Positions 51,432-59,660 of a DNA stretch of 64,000 nt are shown piece by piece. Positions within the stretch are counted from its first letter, which is position 1. Each line of letters opens with the position of its first letter. Source of the DNA: Flavobacterium hibernum (GTDB lineage: Bacteria > Bacteroidota > Bacteroidia > Flavobacteriales > Flavobacteriaceae); assembly GCF_000832125.1 (NCBI RefSeq), contig NZ_JPRK01000027.1:124001-188000 (forward strand). Direction: 5' to 3'. The notes under the pieces were generated by a model that saw nothing but the letters and a program-made list of their open reading frames with translations, ran no database searches and had not been told where the DNA came from. Made by a program: the position numbers and the translations under genes.

Positions 51432-52178
51432 TTAATGCTTCTTATTGAAATCAAGTAATCCGTTATAAATTATTTCTCTGACTTGATCTCTAAGTGCCTT
51501 TCGGTTTTCACTTTTTAATCCATTTGTTTCTACAAAAGGGAGAATCTTTACGCGCATTTTTCCAGGACTTCCGCTAAAAAACGTGTATGAAAAACGTTCT
51601 TTGTTATCTGCAAAAACAATTGGAACTATCGGAATTTGATGTTCGATTGCTAAACGAAAAGCACCATCTTTAAACTCATCCAACAAAACACTTTCGTCGT
51701 CTGGAACACCTCCCTCGGGAAAAATACAAATACTTAATCCTTGATTCAAGCGATCTTGTGCTCTTTTGAAAACTTCATTTTTACTTCTCGAAGAATTTCG
51801 ATCTACCAAAATACAAGTTCTTTTATAAAAAAATCCAAATAACGGAATTTTCGAAAGTTCTTTTTTACCTACAAAAACAAAAGGATTCTTAATCACCGCC
51901 AACATCAGCATAATATCTGTCATTGAAGTATGATTGGCCACAATCATGTAGCTTTTATTTTTAACAAGCTTCTGCTCGCGCTTTACTTTGTAATAAAAAC
52001 CCATCCCAAAAAGGATAAATTTAGACCAAATGCGAGCCATTTTAAAGAAATAGGGATAACCTCTCTCTGATATAATAGAAATCAGTAAAAACGGTAGCAT
52101 AATCAATATTGGGATAGCCATCAAAACATAAAACCAAATGCGCCATAAAACCCAAAAAACAATTTTAATTCCTTTCAT
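51432..52178 (-). CDS. PlsC-like 1-acyl-glycerol-3-phosphate acyltransferase, second copy
   Basis: Lysophospholipid acyltransferase family protein. Two N-terminal hydrophobic stretches (about 7-30) anchor it to the membrane; motif I is NHTSMTDIM (NHxxxxD), and the FPEG motif appears as CIFPEGGVPDDE, with the following Thr-Arg-Ser of the classical motif absent. Length 248. It is clearly diverged from the other copy at 12843-13583, and the altered FPEG context suggests a different acceptor lipid, for example an aminolipid; this is inference. It stands alone between a terminator and a palindromic repeat. Confidence 0.88.
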   Translation of the reverse strand: MKGIKIVFWVLWRIWFYVLMAIPILIMLPFLLISIISERGYPYFFKMARIWSKFILFGMGFYYKVKREQKLVKNKSYMIVANHTSMTDIMLMLAVIKNPFVFVGKKELSKIPLFGFFYKRTCILVDRNSSRSKNEVFKRAQDRLNQGLSICIFPEGGVPDDESVLLDEFKDGAFRLAIEHQIPIVPIVFADNKERFSYTFFSGSPGKMRVKILPFVETNGLKSENRKALRDQVREIIYNGLLDFNKKH

Positions 52179-52315
52179 AGTTTCAAAAGTAATAAAACCA
52201 CACTGAATTTAGATTTTAGATCGTTAGATTTTTAGAATATTACGCTTTTTAAAAATTCTCAAAGGTTTTTACCGTTAAATGTGCAAAGGTTTTTCGCAAA
52301 GAGCTCCAACTTATT

Positions 52316-52374
52316 TCTCGCGAAGTCGCAAAGTCGCAAAGTTTTTTTCCTTGCGACTTTGCGACTTTGCGAGA
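52316..52374. repeat. Intergenic inverted repeat (GTCGCAAA type)
   Basis: Left arm 52316-52339 and right arm 52351-52374 are reverse complements at 23 of 24 positions, with an 11-base loop holding TTTTTTT. Each arm has two tandem AGTCGCAA words. The 279-base gap it sits in (52179-52457) shows also looser caaaggttttt words at 52259-52300, and no gene. Confidence 0.85.
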
Positions 52375-52457
52375 TTAAAATAAAACAGCTTGGTAAAGTT
52401 TATGTACTTTGCTGTAAAAAAACGAACTTTGCATTTAGTAAATAAGAAAAAACTAGA

Positions 52458-53432
52458 ATGGCAAAAATACTTACTGGTGTTCAGAGTACTGGAACGCCAC
52501 ACTTGGGAAATTTATTAGGAGCAATTATTCCTGCAATAGAGTTATCGAATAATCCGAAAAACGAATCTTATTTGTTTATCGCTGATTTACACTCGATTAC
52601 TCAAATTAAAGACGGGAAAACATTAAGAGAAAATACATACAGCACTGCAGCAGCTTGGCTTGCTTGTGGTTTAAATCCTGAAAAAGTTACTTTTTACAGA
52701 CAATCTGATGTTGTTCAAACTACTGAATTGACTTGGTACTTAAGCTGTTTTTTCCCATTTCAACGTTTGACTTTAGCGCATTCTTTTAAAGATAAAGCAG
52801 ATCGTTTAGATGATGTTAATGCCGGACTTTTCACTTATCCGATGTTAATGGCTGCCGATATTTTACTATATGATGCTGAATTTGTTCCAGTTGGAAAAGA
52901 CCAACTACAACATTTAGAAATTACGCGCGATGTGGCTTCTCGTTTTAATCACCAAATGGGAGAAACTTTTGTAATACCTGAAGCTATAACTCAGGAAGAA
53001 GGAAGATTAATTCCTGGAACTAATGGCGGAAAAATGAGTAAATCTGCCAATAATATTATCAATATTTTCCTTGATGATAAAACGCTCCGTAAACAAGTTA
53101 TGAGCATCGAAACAGATAGTACTCCGCTTGAAGATCCTAAAAATCCCGATACTTGTAATGCTTTTGCAATCTACTCGTTATTAGGAACTGAAGCTCAAAT
53201 TGCCGAAATGAGAGCACTTTATTTAGGTGGAAATTACGGTTATGGTCACGCAAAACAAGCTTTGTTTGAACTGATTACAGAAAAATTTAAAACAGAAAGA
53301 GAAAAATATACTTACTACATCAATAACCTTGAAGAAGTTGATGCTCTTTTGAAAAAAGGTGCCGCAAAAGCTTCTGTTATTGCCGATGGCGTTTTAGCAA
53401 AAGTTCGAGAGGTTCTTGGATTTAGTAAATAG
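52458..53432 (+). CDS. trpS: Tryptophan-tRNA ligase
   Basis: Class I aminoacyl-tRNA synthetase charging tRNA-Trp. The HIGH-type motif is TPHLGNL (residues 13-19), and the second signature GGKMSKSANN is at about 190-199 with KMSKS at 192-196. The length of 324 residues is normal, and the fold signs DLHSIT, YPMLMAADILLYDAEFVPVGKDQLQH are complete. It is preceded by the GTCGCAAA palindrome, has no clear TAnnTTTG box, and ends at a strong terminator. Confidence 0.97.
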   Translation: MAKILTGVQSTGTPHLGNLLGAIIPAIELSNNPKNESYLFIADLHSITQIKDGKTLRENTYSTAAAWLACGLNPEKVTFYRQSDVVQTTELTWYLSCFFPFQRLTLAHSFKDKADRLDDVNAGLFTYPMLMAADILLYDAEFVPVGKDQLQHLEITRDVASRFNHQMGETFVIPEAITQEEGRLIPGTNGGKMSKSANNIINIFLDDKTLRKQVMSIETDSTPLEDPKNPDTCNAFAIYSLLGTEAQIAEMRALYLGGNYGYGHAKQALFELITEKFKTEREKYTYYINNLEEVDALLKKGAAKASVIADGVLAKVREVLGFSK

Positions 53433-53439
53433 ATATTCC

Positions 53440-53476
53440 AAACCCGACAGGTTTTAAAAACCTGTCGGGTTTTTTA
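53440..53476 (+). terminator. Terminator of trpS
   Basis: AAACCCGACAGGTTTT is followed by AAAACCTGTCGGGTTT and a T tract; a strong stem with the CCCGACA motif that also occurs at 51384. Confidence 0.92.
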
Positions 53477-53521
53477 TGTTCATAACAACTCTTTAAAATT
53501 GATATTTTTTCAAATTAAAAC

Positions 53522-53893
53522 ATGAAGAAAGTTTTTACAAATTACATGTTTCTTCTCCTAATATCATTTTTTTTATTAGGCTTCCTACTAGCCTATTTAT
53601 TTGGAGATGAGCAATCTTTCGCTGTAAACAAAACTGTAGGTTGGGCTTATAGTATTTCTAACGAAGCGATGCTAAATGTCTTCTTAACAATCTCTCAAAT
53701 TCTTTTCATTTTTGGTTATTTAATAATATTCCTTCTGAAACGAAAGACAAATTATTACATTTCTCTTGCCCATTTTGAGATTATTTTAGTAGCATTTTAT
53801 TCAATATCATTCAAAAATTTTATCGTCTCAGTCGTTTTAGGTGCAATATCTATAATCCTGTTTTTTATTAATATCTATAAATCTCAGAAATAA
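53522..53893 (+). CDS. Hypothetical four-helix membrane protein
   Basis: A 123-residue integral membrane protein with hydrophobic helices at about 9-27, 54-72, 80-97 and 100-117, short loops and a basic C-terminus (YKSQK). No family is recognised, and no motif is visible beyond the helices. It stands alone between the trpS terminator and the convergent dprA gene, with 20 bases between the two stops. Confidence 0.65.
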   Translation: MKKVFTNYMFLLLISFFLLGFLLAYLFGDEQSFAVNKTVGWAYSISNEAMLNVFLTISQILFIFGYLIIFLLKRKTNYYISLAHFEIILVAFYSISFKNFIVSVVLGAISIILFFINIYKSQK

Positions 53894-53913
53894 AAAATTC
53901 TAGATTCTTAAAT

Positions 53914-55014
53914 TTAAATTGCTTCAAAAAGTTTCCCCGGCAAAGGCCTAATTACTCCTTTAAGCTCCATATTTAAAAGGATTCCTGAAATTCTATAAAT
54001 AGGATAATCACATTGCAAAGCGATTATATCCAATAATTCTTTTCCATTTTTTACGAGAAAGTCGTAAATCTTTTGCTCATCTGGTTCTAATTCTACAAAC
54101 AATTGCTTTTGTACCGTTTTAGGCTTGTTTTCGATGTCCCAGTTCAAAATATAAACCAAATCGGCTGCAGAGGTTAGAACATTTGCTTTTTGCGTCTTAA
54201 TTAAGTCATTACAGCCTTGACTGTATTTATCAGTAACACGACCAGGAACAGCAAACACATCACGGTTATAATCATTAGCAATATTTGCGGTAATAAGCGA
54301 CCCCCCTTTATCTGCAGATTCAATGACAATTGTAGCTTCGGTCATACCGGCAACAATACGATTTCGTCGTACAAAATTCTCTTTATCCGGATTTGAAGAA
54401 CTCCAAAACTCAGTCATAAAACCACCATTTTCTTCCATTTTGACAACGTACTTTTTATGTGTCTTTGGATAAATTTGGTTTAGACCATGTGCCAAAACTC
54501 CAATCGTTTGCAAATTATGTTCCATTGCCAATTGGTGCGCGACAATATCAACTCCGTATGCAAAGCCACTTACTATTACTGGGTCAAGTGGCGCTAAATC
54601 TTCAATTAACTTCCTGCAAAACTCCATTCCATATGAAGTTACTTGACGCGTGCCAACAATACTTATTATTTTTTTGTTTTTCAAATTTATATTGCCAGCT
54701 GAAAAAATCAAAACAGGAGAATCTATACAGTGTTTTAAACGATCCGGATAATCTTCTTCCTGAAAAAAAGACACTTTTATGTTATTAGATTTAATGAACT
54801 CGAGTTCCTGATTGGCTTTTTCAAAAACCGAATTATCTTTTAGATTCTTTAATAAAACAGAACCAACACCATCAATAGCAGCAATTAGATTGGTTTTAGC
54901 TTTAAAAATCGCTTCAGCATTTCCAAAATGTGTAAGTAATTTTTTAGCCATAATATCACCTACTCCATCCACTTTTAATAGGGCTAATAAATAAAATAAA
55001 TCCTGATCTGTCAT
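53914..55014 (-). CDS. dprA: DNA-processing protein DprA
   Basis: Cytoplasmic protein that protects incoming single-stranded DNA during natural transformation and loads RecA on it. N-terminal helix-hairpin-helix region (residues 1-75, ALLKVDGVGDIMAKKLLTHFG), central Rossmann-like DprA domain with SGFAYGVDIVAHQLA, a GGxxTE-type patch (GGFMTEF) and RRNRIVAGMT, GGSLITANIANDYNRDVFAVPG, and a C-terminal winged helix (about 300-366). Length 366 is normal. recA is on the same segment but 3 kb away. No com genes are seen nearby, so competence cannot be claimed from this window. Confidence 0.95.
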   Translation of the reverse strand: MTDQDLFYLLALLKVDGVGDIMAKKLLTHFGNAEAIFKAKTNLIAAIDGVGSVLLKNLKDNSVFEKANQELEFIKSNNIKVSFFQEEDYPDRLKHCIDSPVLIFSAGNINLKNKKIISIVGTRQVTSYGMEFCRKLIEDLAPLDPVIVSGFAYGVDIVAHQLAMEHNLQTIGVLAHGLNQIYPKTHKKYVVKMEENGGFMTEFWSSSNPDKENFVRRNRIVAGMTEATIVIESADKGGSLITANIANDYNRDVFAVPGRVTDKYSQGCNDLIKTQKANVLTSAADLVYILNWDIENKPKTVQKQLFVELEPDEQKIYDFLVKNGKELLDIIALQCDYPIYRISGILLNMELKGVIRPLPGKLFEAI

Positions 55015-55218
55015 TTGCTAAAATATTATGTAAAATAGAATATAAAATCCTAAACATTTAAATGTTGCAAATATGGTTAAAATAAAGTAATTTCTTAATA
55101 AAATAGACAATTTAGATTTTTATGTATTTTTGAAAACTAGCGACGTATTATTTAAATTACTGATTACTAATTGTCTATAAAATAATCCGAATTGTTAATA
55201 AAAATTGTGAATAAAATT

Positions 55219-55247
55219 TTGATAACTATATTCGTTGCATAACTTTG
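55219..55247 (+). promoter_or_regulatory. Promoter of the HU-SPOR gene, suggesting a leaderless mRNA
   Basis: TTG (55219-55221) and TAACTTTG (55240-55247), 18 bases apart. The chosen ATG at 55253 starts five bases later; an in-frame TTG at 55235 would lie upstream of the -7 box and is rejected. Confidence 0.6.
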
Positions 55248-55252
55248 TTACT

Positions 55253-56218
55253 ATGAAAATCGAAAACTATATAGCACAGTTATTGTATCGTTATCAGTGT
55301 GTAACGGTTCCAGGGTTTGGAGCATTCTTGACAGAAATTCAATCGGCACAGCTGAATGAAAGTACAAATTCGTTTTTTCCACCTAAAAAAATGATCTCTT
55401 TTAATAGCCATCTAAAAAACAACGATGGTCTATTGGCAAATCATATTGCTCAAGCAGAAAAAACTTCATATGGTTTTGCTGTGAGCGCTATTGCTTTTGA
55501 AGTTTTAAGTTGGAGAAAAACCTTAGAAGAAAATGGAGTAATATCTCTAAAAAACATTGGTGATTTACGTTTTAACGCTGATCAGAATATTATTTTTACT
55601 CCTAGTGATCAAACAAATTTCCTAACAAGTTCTTTTGGATTAAGTCCGTTTGTTTCTCCACTTGTTAAAAAAGAGATATTCGAGAAAAAAATTGAAGAAA
55701 CTATAGAAAACGATGCAATTTCTTTATACGAAAACGAAGAAGGAAGATCGTCTAATCCGTTTTTAAAATATGCTGCGATTCTTGTTTTAGGACTTGGTAT
55801 TACTGGAAGTATTGGTTATCCATTATATCAAAATAACATTGCTACAAAAACTCTAATTGTTGAAAGCGCTGTTCAGAAAAAAGTACAAAACAAAATACAG
55901 GAAGCTACATTTTTTATTGAGAATCCGTTACCAGCAGTAACACTTTCTGTAGATTCTGCAAAAGTAGAAGTTGTTGCCGAAAAAGCATTGTCATATCATA
56001 TTATGGCGGGCGCTTTTAGAAGCGAAAAAAATGCTAGAAAAGCTTATAACCAATTAATTAAAGATGGTTATAGCGCTAGAATGTTAGGGGAAAACAAACA
56101 CGGATTATTTCCTGTTTTGTACGGAAGCTATGCTACAATGGCCGAGGCAGAAAAGGCTCAAAGAGAAATACATAAAGGCGAAAATCCACAGGCTTGGATT
56201 CTAGTCGAAACATTATAA
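55253..56218 (+). CDS. HU-like (CCDC81-like) and SPOR domain membrane protein
   Basis: A single-pass membrane protein with a cytoplasmic HU-like pair and a periplasmic SPOR domain. Residues 1-130 (from MKIENYIAQLLYRYQCVTV, with VPGFGAFLTEIQSAQLNE and ISLKNIGDLRFNAD) match the two prokaryotic CCDC81-like HU domains of Bacteroidota. One helix at about 174-193 (AAILVLGLGITGSIGYPL) is followed by a linker, and residues 245-321 (SYHIMAGAFRSEKNARKAY to NPQAWILVETL) are a SPOR domain, known to bind denuded peptidoglycan at division sites. The natural inference is a link between nucleoid and septum. Length 321. Confidence 0.88.
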   Translation: MKIENYIAQLLYRYQCVTVPGFGAFLTEIQSAQLNESTNSFFPPKKMISFNSHLKNNDGLLANHIAQAEKTSYGFAVSAIAFEVLSWRKTLEENGVISLKNIGDLRFNADQNIIFTPSDQTNFLTSSFGLSPFVSPLVKKEIFEKKIEETIENDAISLYENEEGRSSNPFLKYAAILVLGLGITGSIGYPLYQNNIATKTLIVESAVQKKVQNKIQEATFFIENPLPAVTLSVDSAKVEVVAEKALSYHIMAGAFRSEKNARKAYNQLIKDGYSARMLGENKHGLFPVLYGSYATMAEAEKAQREIHKGENPQAWILVETL

Positions 56219-56227
56219 AAATCATCA

Positions 56228-56262
56228 AAATCCTATTCGAAATGAATAGGATTTTTTTTTGT
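56228..56262. terminator. Bidirectional terminator
   Basis: AAAATCCTATTC pairs with GAATAGGATTTT around GAAAT, followed by T run; it serves the HU-SPOR gene and the convergent hypothetical gene. Confidence 0.85.
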
Positions 56263-57024
56263 TCATCGTGAAACAATCTTAGCATTTTGAGAAAGAATCA
56301 CTTTTTTGCCTTGATAAATAGTCAATTTTGCCGGAGGCGAATTTTTTTCGCCCAAAACTATAATCGCACATTCGTAAGTATAATTATCTTTTTTAAATTC
56401 ATACTGATGATTACCACCTGTTCCTTCAACAATCAAGTTTCCACCATTAATCACTAAATCAGGCTTTTCATTCATTTCTTTGTTGATTGACCACGACGCA
56501 TATCGGTAATTATTATATCCTAAATCATCAATACGAATTTTAAATTTAGACGTTTCCAAAACACAAATTGGCGTTTGAAAGAAAGCAATACTAGGATCGA
56601 GACCTTTTTTTTGAGCGGCTATAAGTGATTTTTTAAGATCTGATTCAAATTTTGATTGATAGTTAACCGCAATCAAACGCCCATCAAAATCCAGCCAAAT
56701 GTTTCCCTGATTGAGCATTATTCCCCGCCAACCCATATCAGACCAGTTTTTTGCAGGGTCAGATTTTATAATTTCATTTTTCAAATTAGCATCAAATATC
56801 TCATTGTAGCGTTTTACAAATTCAGGCTTATTTTTAATATCCGGAATTGGATATTCTCTTTCTAGCGGGTAAACAACCAAATTTCCAATCGCTTCTTTAT
56901 TATCACTTTTAACATTATCTATAAAAGCTTTAGCAAGTTTTTTATAATCTGTTTTACTGTCTTGCGCATTCATAAAACTGTTGCAAAAAATCAATAATAC
57001 TAAAATTAAATTTATATTTTTCAT
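56263..57024 (-). CDS. Secreted hypothetical protein
   Basis: A 253-residue protein with a signal peptide (1-20, cleaved near FMNAQ). The N-terminal part (KLAKAFIDNVKSDNKEAIGN, YPLEREYPIPDIKNKPEFVK) has the helix and strand pattern of an NTF2-like or stress-related periplasmic domain, and the C-terminal half is rich in strands (KPDLVINGGNLIVEGTGGNH, LTIYQGKKVILSQNAK). I recognise no named family and no catalytic motif. The last codons lie next to a parS-like 16-mer at 56260-56275. Relatives may exist just upstream on the same strand: see the short matching remnant at 57166-57210. Confidence 0.65.
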   Translation of the reverse strand: MKNINLILVLLIFCNSFMNAQDSKTDYKKLAKAFIDNVKSDNKEAIGNLVVYPLEREYPIPDIKNKPEFVKRYNEIFDANLKNEIIKSDPAKNWSDMGWRGIMLNQGNIWLDFDGRLIAVNYQSKFESDLKKSLIAAQKKGLDPSIAFFQTPICVLETSKFKIRIDDLGYNNYRYASWSINKEMNEKPDLVINGGNLIVEGTGGNHQYEFKKDNYTYECAIIVLGEKNSPPAKLTIYQGKKVILSQNAKIVSR

Positions 57025-57128
57025 CTTAAAATACTTTTAATTGATTATTAATTTGAACCTTACATCTTACTATAAAAGTAATTAATTTATTCTTTTCCTA
57101 AACATTTTTGGCTTCTTCAAAAAATACT

Positions 57129-57169
57129 ATAACCAAAGAAACCTACTCAGCGTAGGTTTCTTTGGTTAT
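57129..57169. terminator. Long perfect hairpin in the 57.0-57.3 kb gap
   Basis: AACCAAAGAAACCTAC and GTAGGTTTCTTTGGTT pair perfectly (16 bp, 18 with flanking bases) around a 5-base TCAGC loop. On the minus strand a tract of T lies about ten bases after the stem, so it could be the terminator of a unit to its right (the helicase or a lost gene). In the remainder of the gap 57025-57281 I see only a 15-codon remnant. Confidence 0.6.
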
Positions 57170-57210
57170 CGTGGAACAATTTCAGCATCATAATCTGCTA
57201 AAATATTCTT
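57166..57210 (-). pseudogene. Possible 3' remnant related to the 56263-57024 gene
   Basis: The minus strand reads KNILADYDAEIVPR then a stop, comparable to VILSQNAKIVSR and stop of the neighbouring gene; the DNA matches at 18 of 21 bases (57168-57188 against 56265-56285). In-frame stop codons lie immediately upstream. The match is short and could be chance or a shared protein-binding half-site. Confidence 0.25.
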
Positions 57211-57281
57211 TTATTATTTTCTATTTTACATAATGTTAAAAGCGTTTGCTTTTAAAATAGAAGTTAGCATCAACCTCAGAA

Positions 57282-59561
57282 TCAATTTATACTGGCCTTG
57301 AACATTTTAAGTTCATCCCAAGTAAATTCGTCCCCATGTTTTTCTTTTAAACCGTTTAAAGATTCCTCCTGATAAAACTGAAAAGCATCCCGAAGCGCCA
57401 AAATTTTATCATATGGTAACACATCCGAAATTTCAACTTTCTTCGCCTGAATTAATTTAACCAAATGCATTTCAACAGTTTGCACGGTCAACTTACGTAT
57501 TCTGGCAATATCCTGAATCGAATTTTTCTCGAGCCACAAATCATGAGTTTCTTCTACGGTAGTTTTCTTCTCGGCCTTTGGTAAATTTTTATCCAATTTT
57601 TTGGCAGTATAACGCACCGCAGGTTCATCAGATTTAAATATATCTGTGTTGCTCATATTAAAATCCTCGCGAATCTTGGCAACCTTGTCTAATTTGTAAT
57701 TTTTAATCGCTGTAGACGACAATTTCTCTTTACAGATGGTTTCACCTGCAACAACAATTTCTATTAGCAATTTAGCCTTCATTAAGCGTAAAACAGCTTT
57801 TGTTTGTAAATCGTCCAGAAAAGCCAATTCTTCGTAGAATTCTTTTACTTTTTTGAATTTCTGAATTTCGGCCATTTTTTGCAAAAGATCAGTAACCAAT
57901 TTGTCCATTGGTTTAAAGAAATAATCATAGGCCGCTACTACTCTTTCCTGCACAAAAAGCAAATCGACAGTTTCTTTGTTGAAAATTTTATTAAGCTGAT
58001 GAACAAATTTTTGTGATGGATCTATCAAATCATCTATTGTTTCTAAACGTTTGTGCGCCCAAACTGAATGTTTCGATTTTTCTGATCCAGCAGCATTTTC
58101 GTTATAACTAAATCTATGGTTACGCCATTCCTGAGCCAAATCGCTCCAGTTAAAACTGTTAATCAAATAGTTATGAATAAAATTTTTGGTTTCAAAATGC
58201 AAAGAATGTTTTAAAACATCTTCTGTTGCTTTGTTTAATGCGTAATCCATTACATCCTGATCGTTCGAAATACCATTCATTTGCAGCGGAGAAAGCAAAA
58301 TTAGCCCGTTTAAGGACGTTAAACGTGACAATGCAACATATGCTTGTCCAGGAAGAAAAACTTGCGATACATCAAGCGCAGCTTTCTCAAAAGTTAGGCC
58401 TTGGCTTTTATGAACTGTAATTGCCCAGGCCAATTTTAACGGATAGTGTGCAAATGTTCCCAAAACTTCTTCTTCAACTTCTTTGGTGAGATCATTTACT
58501 TTATAGCGAATATTTTTCCATTCGTATTTTTCAACTTCGATGGTTTTGTTTTCTTCTGGAAAATGGACAAAAATTTCTTCGGGCGAAAGTGATTTTATAA
58601 CGCCCATTTTACCGTTGAAATAACGTTTCTCGAATGATAAATCGTTTTTAACAAACATTACCTGAGCACCAACTTTTAGTTTTAGGTTCTCTTCTACCGG
58701 AAAAATTTTCTCGGGAAAATCTCCCACTACAAAAGGCTGATACGAGAATTCATTTCCTGCCAAATCTGCAATTGCCTCAGCGTTAATAGAATCGGCTTTT
58801 GCGTTATGGGTTGTAAGTGTTATATAACCCGGATTATTTTTTAAATCAAAATCTGGCTTTACATATTCGTTTAAAACAACAATGTCTTGTGGTGTAATTT
58901 GATTGTTTCGAAGATTATTTAAAACAGAGATAAAAGCATCATCTGTTTGGCGATAAATCTTTGATAACTCGATATATAACGGAGGATTTTGCTGTATTAC
59001 ATGTGAGTGAAAAAAGAATTTTCCTTTATAATAATTACGCAAAGTACGCCATTCTTCGTCCCGAATAACTGGCGGAAGTTGCAACAAATCGCCAATAAAA
59101 AGTACTTGAACTCCACCAAAAGCTCGCGTATTTTTACGAACGGTTTGCATCATAAAATCGATAGCATCCAGTAAATCAGCACGAAGCATACTGACTTCAT
59201 CAATAATTAGCAATTCCATATTGCGAATTACGTTACGCTTAACACTGTTCATTTTAAAATGCCTGCGTAATGTTTCCTTATTCTCGAATTTCACTGTTTC
59301 GGTAAACTGAGAAGCTTCTTGATATGTTGGTATAAAAGCCGAAAACGGCAATTGAAACATGGAATGAATGGTAACTCCACCGGCATTCAAAGCCGCAATA
59401 CCAGTGGGCGCAACAACTACAGTGTTTTTGTGGGTTGTCGCAATTATTTCACGCAAAAGCGTCGTTTTTCCTGTTCCTGCTTTACCGGTCAGAAAAATAG
59501 ATTTTTGAGTCTGATTGATGAATTGTAATGTGTAAGCAGCTGCTTCTGAAACGTTTTGCAT
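57282..59561 (-). CDS. PIF1/RecD-like DNA helicase with C-terminal helix-turn-helix
   Basis: Superfamily 1B helicase, 759 residues. Walker A GKAGTGKTT (26-34), motif II in ELLIIDEVSMLRADLLDAID (near 107-126), motif III VLFIGDLLQLPPV, and motif V/VI in WAITVHKSQGLTFEKAAL and GQAYVALSRLTSLNGLIL are all present, so an active ATPase is expected. The C-terminal 200 residues carry a helix-turn-helix stretch (HDLWLEKNSIQDIARIRKLTV near 680-705), a layout common in Bacteroidota helicases of this type and also related to RecQ C-terminal HTH. A role in replication or recombination is inferred. Its start is 45 bases from a terminator. Confidence 0.9.
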   Translation of the reverse strand: MQNVSEAAAYTLQFINQTQKSIFLTGKAGTGKTTLLREIIATTHKNTVVVAPTGIAALNAGGVTIHSMFQLPFSAFIPTYQEASQFTETVKFENKETLRRHFKMNSVKRNVIRNMELLIIDEVSMLRADLLDAIDFMMQTVRKNTRAFGGVQVLFIGDLLQLPPVIRDEEWRTLRNYYKGKFFFHSHVIQQNPPLYIELSKIYRQTDDAFISVLNNLRNNQITPQDIVVLNEYVKPDFDLKNNPGYITLTTHNAKADSINAEAIADLAGNEFSYQPFVVGDFPEKIFPVEENLKLKVGAQVMFVKNDLSFEKRYFNGKMGVIKSLSPEEIFVHFPEENKTIEVEKYEWKNIRYKVNDLTKEVEEEVLGTFAHYPLKLAWAITVHKSQGLTFEKAALDVSQVFLPGQAYVALSRLTSLNGLILLSPLQMNGISNDQDVMDYALNKATEDVLKHSLHFETKNFIHNYLINSFNWSDLAQEWRNHRFSYNENAAGSEKSKHSVWAHKRLETIDDLIDPSQKFVHQLNKIFNKETVDLLFVQERVVAAYDYFFKPMDKLVTDLLQKMAEIQKFKKVKEFYEELAFLDDLQTKAVLRLMKAKLLIEIVVAGETICKEKLSSTAIKNYKLDKVAKIREDFNMSNTDIFKSDEPAVRYTAKKLDKNLPKAEKKTTVEETHDLWLEKNSIQDIARIRKLTVQTVEMHLVKLIQAKKVEISDVLPYDKILALRDAFQFYQEESLNGLKEKHGDEFTWDELKMFKASIN

Positions 59562-59605
59562 TGGACTTGTATTGAAAAACTAAAAGTATGGCATTTTTAT
59601 AAAAG

Positions 59606-59640
59606 AAAAAACCTAAATCTAATGTTAGATTTAGGTTTTT
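59606..59640 (-). terminator. Terminator after the OmpH-like gene
   Basis: AAAACCTAAATCTAA (59607-59621) pairs with TTAGATTTAGGTTTT; A/T tracts on both sides. It separates the OmpH-like gene from the helicase gene. Confidence 0.88.
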
Positions 59641-59660
59641 AAAATGTAGTTAGTTTGGTA

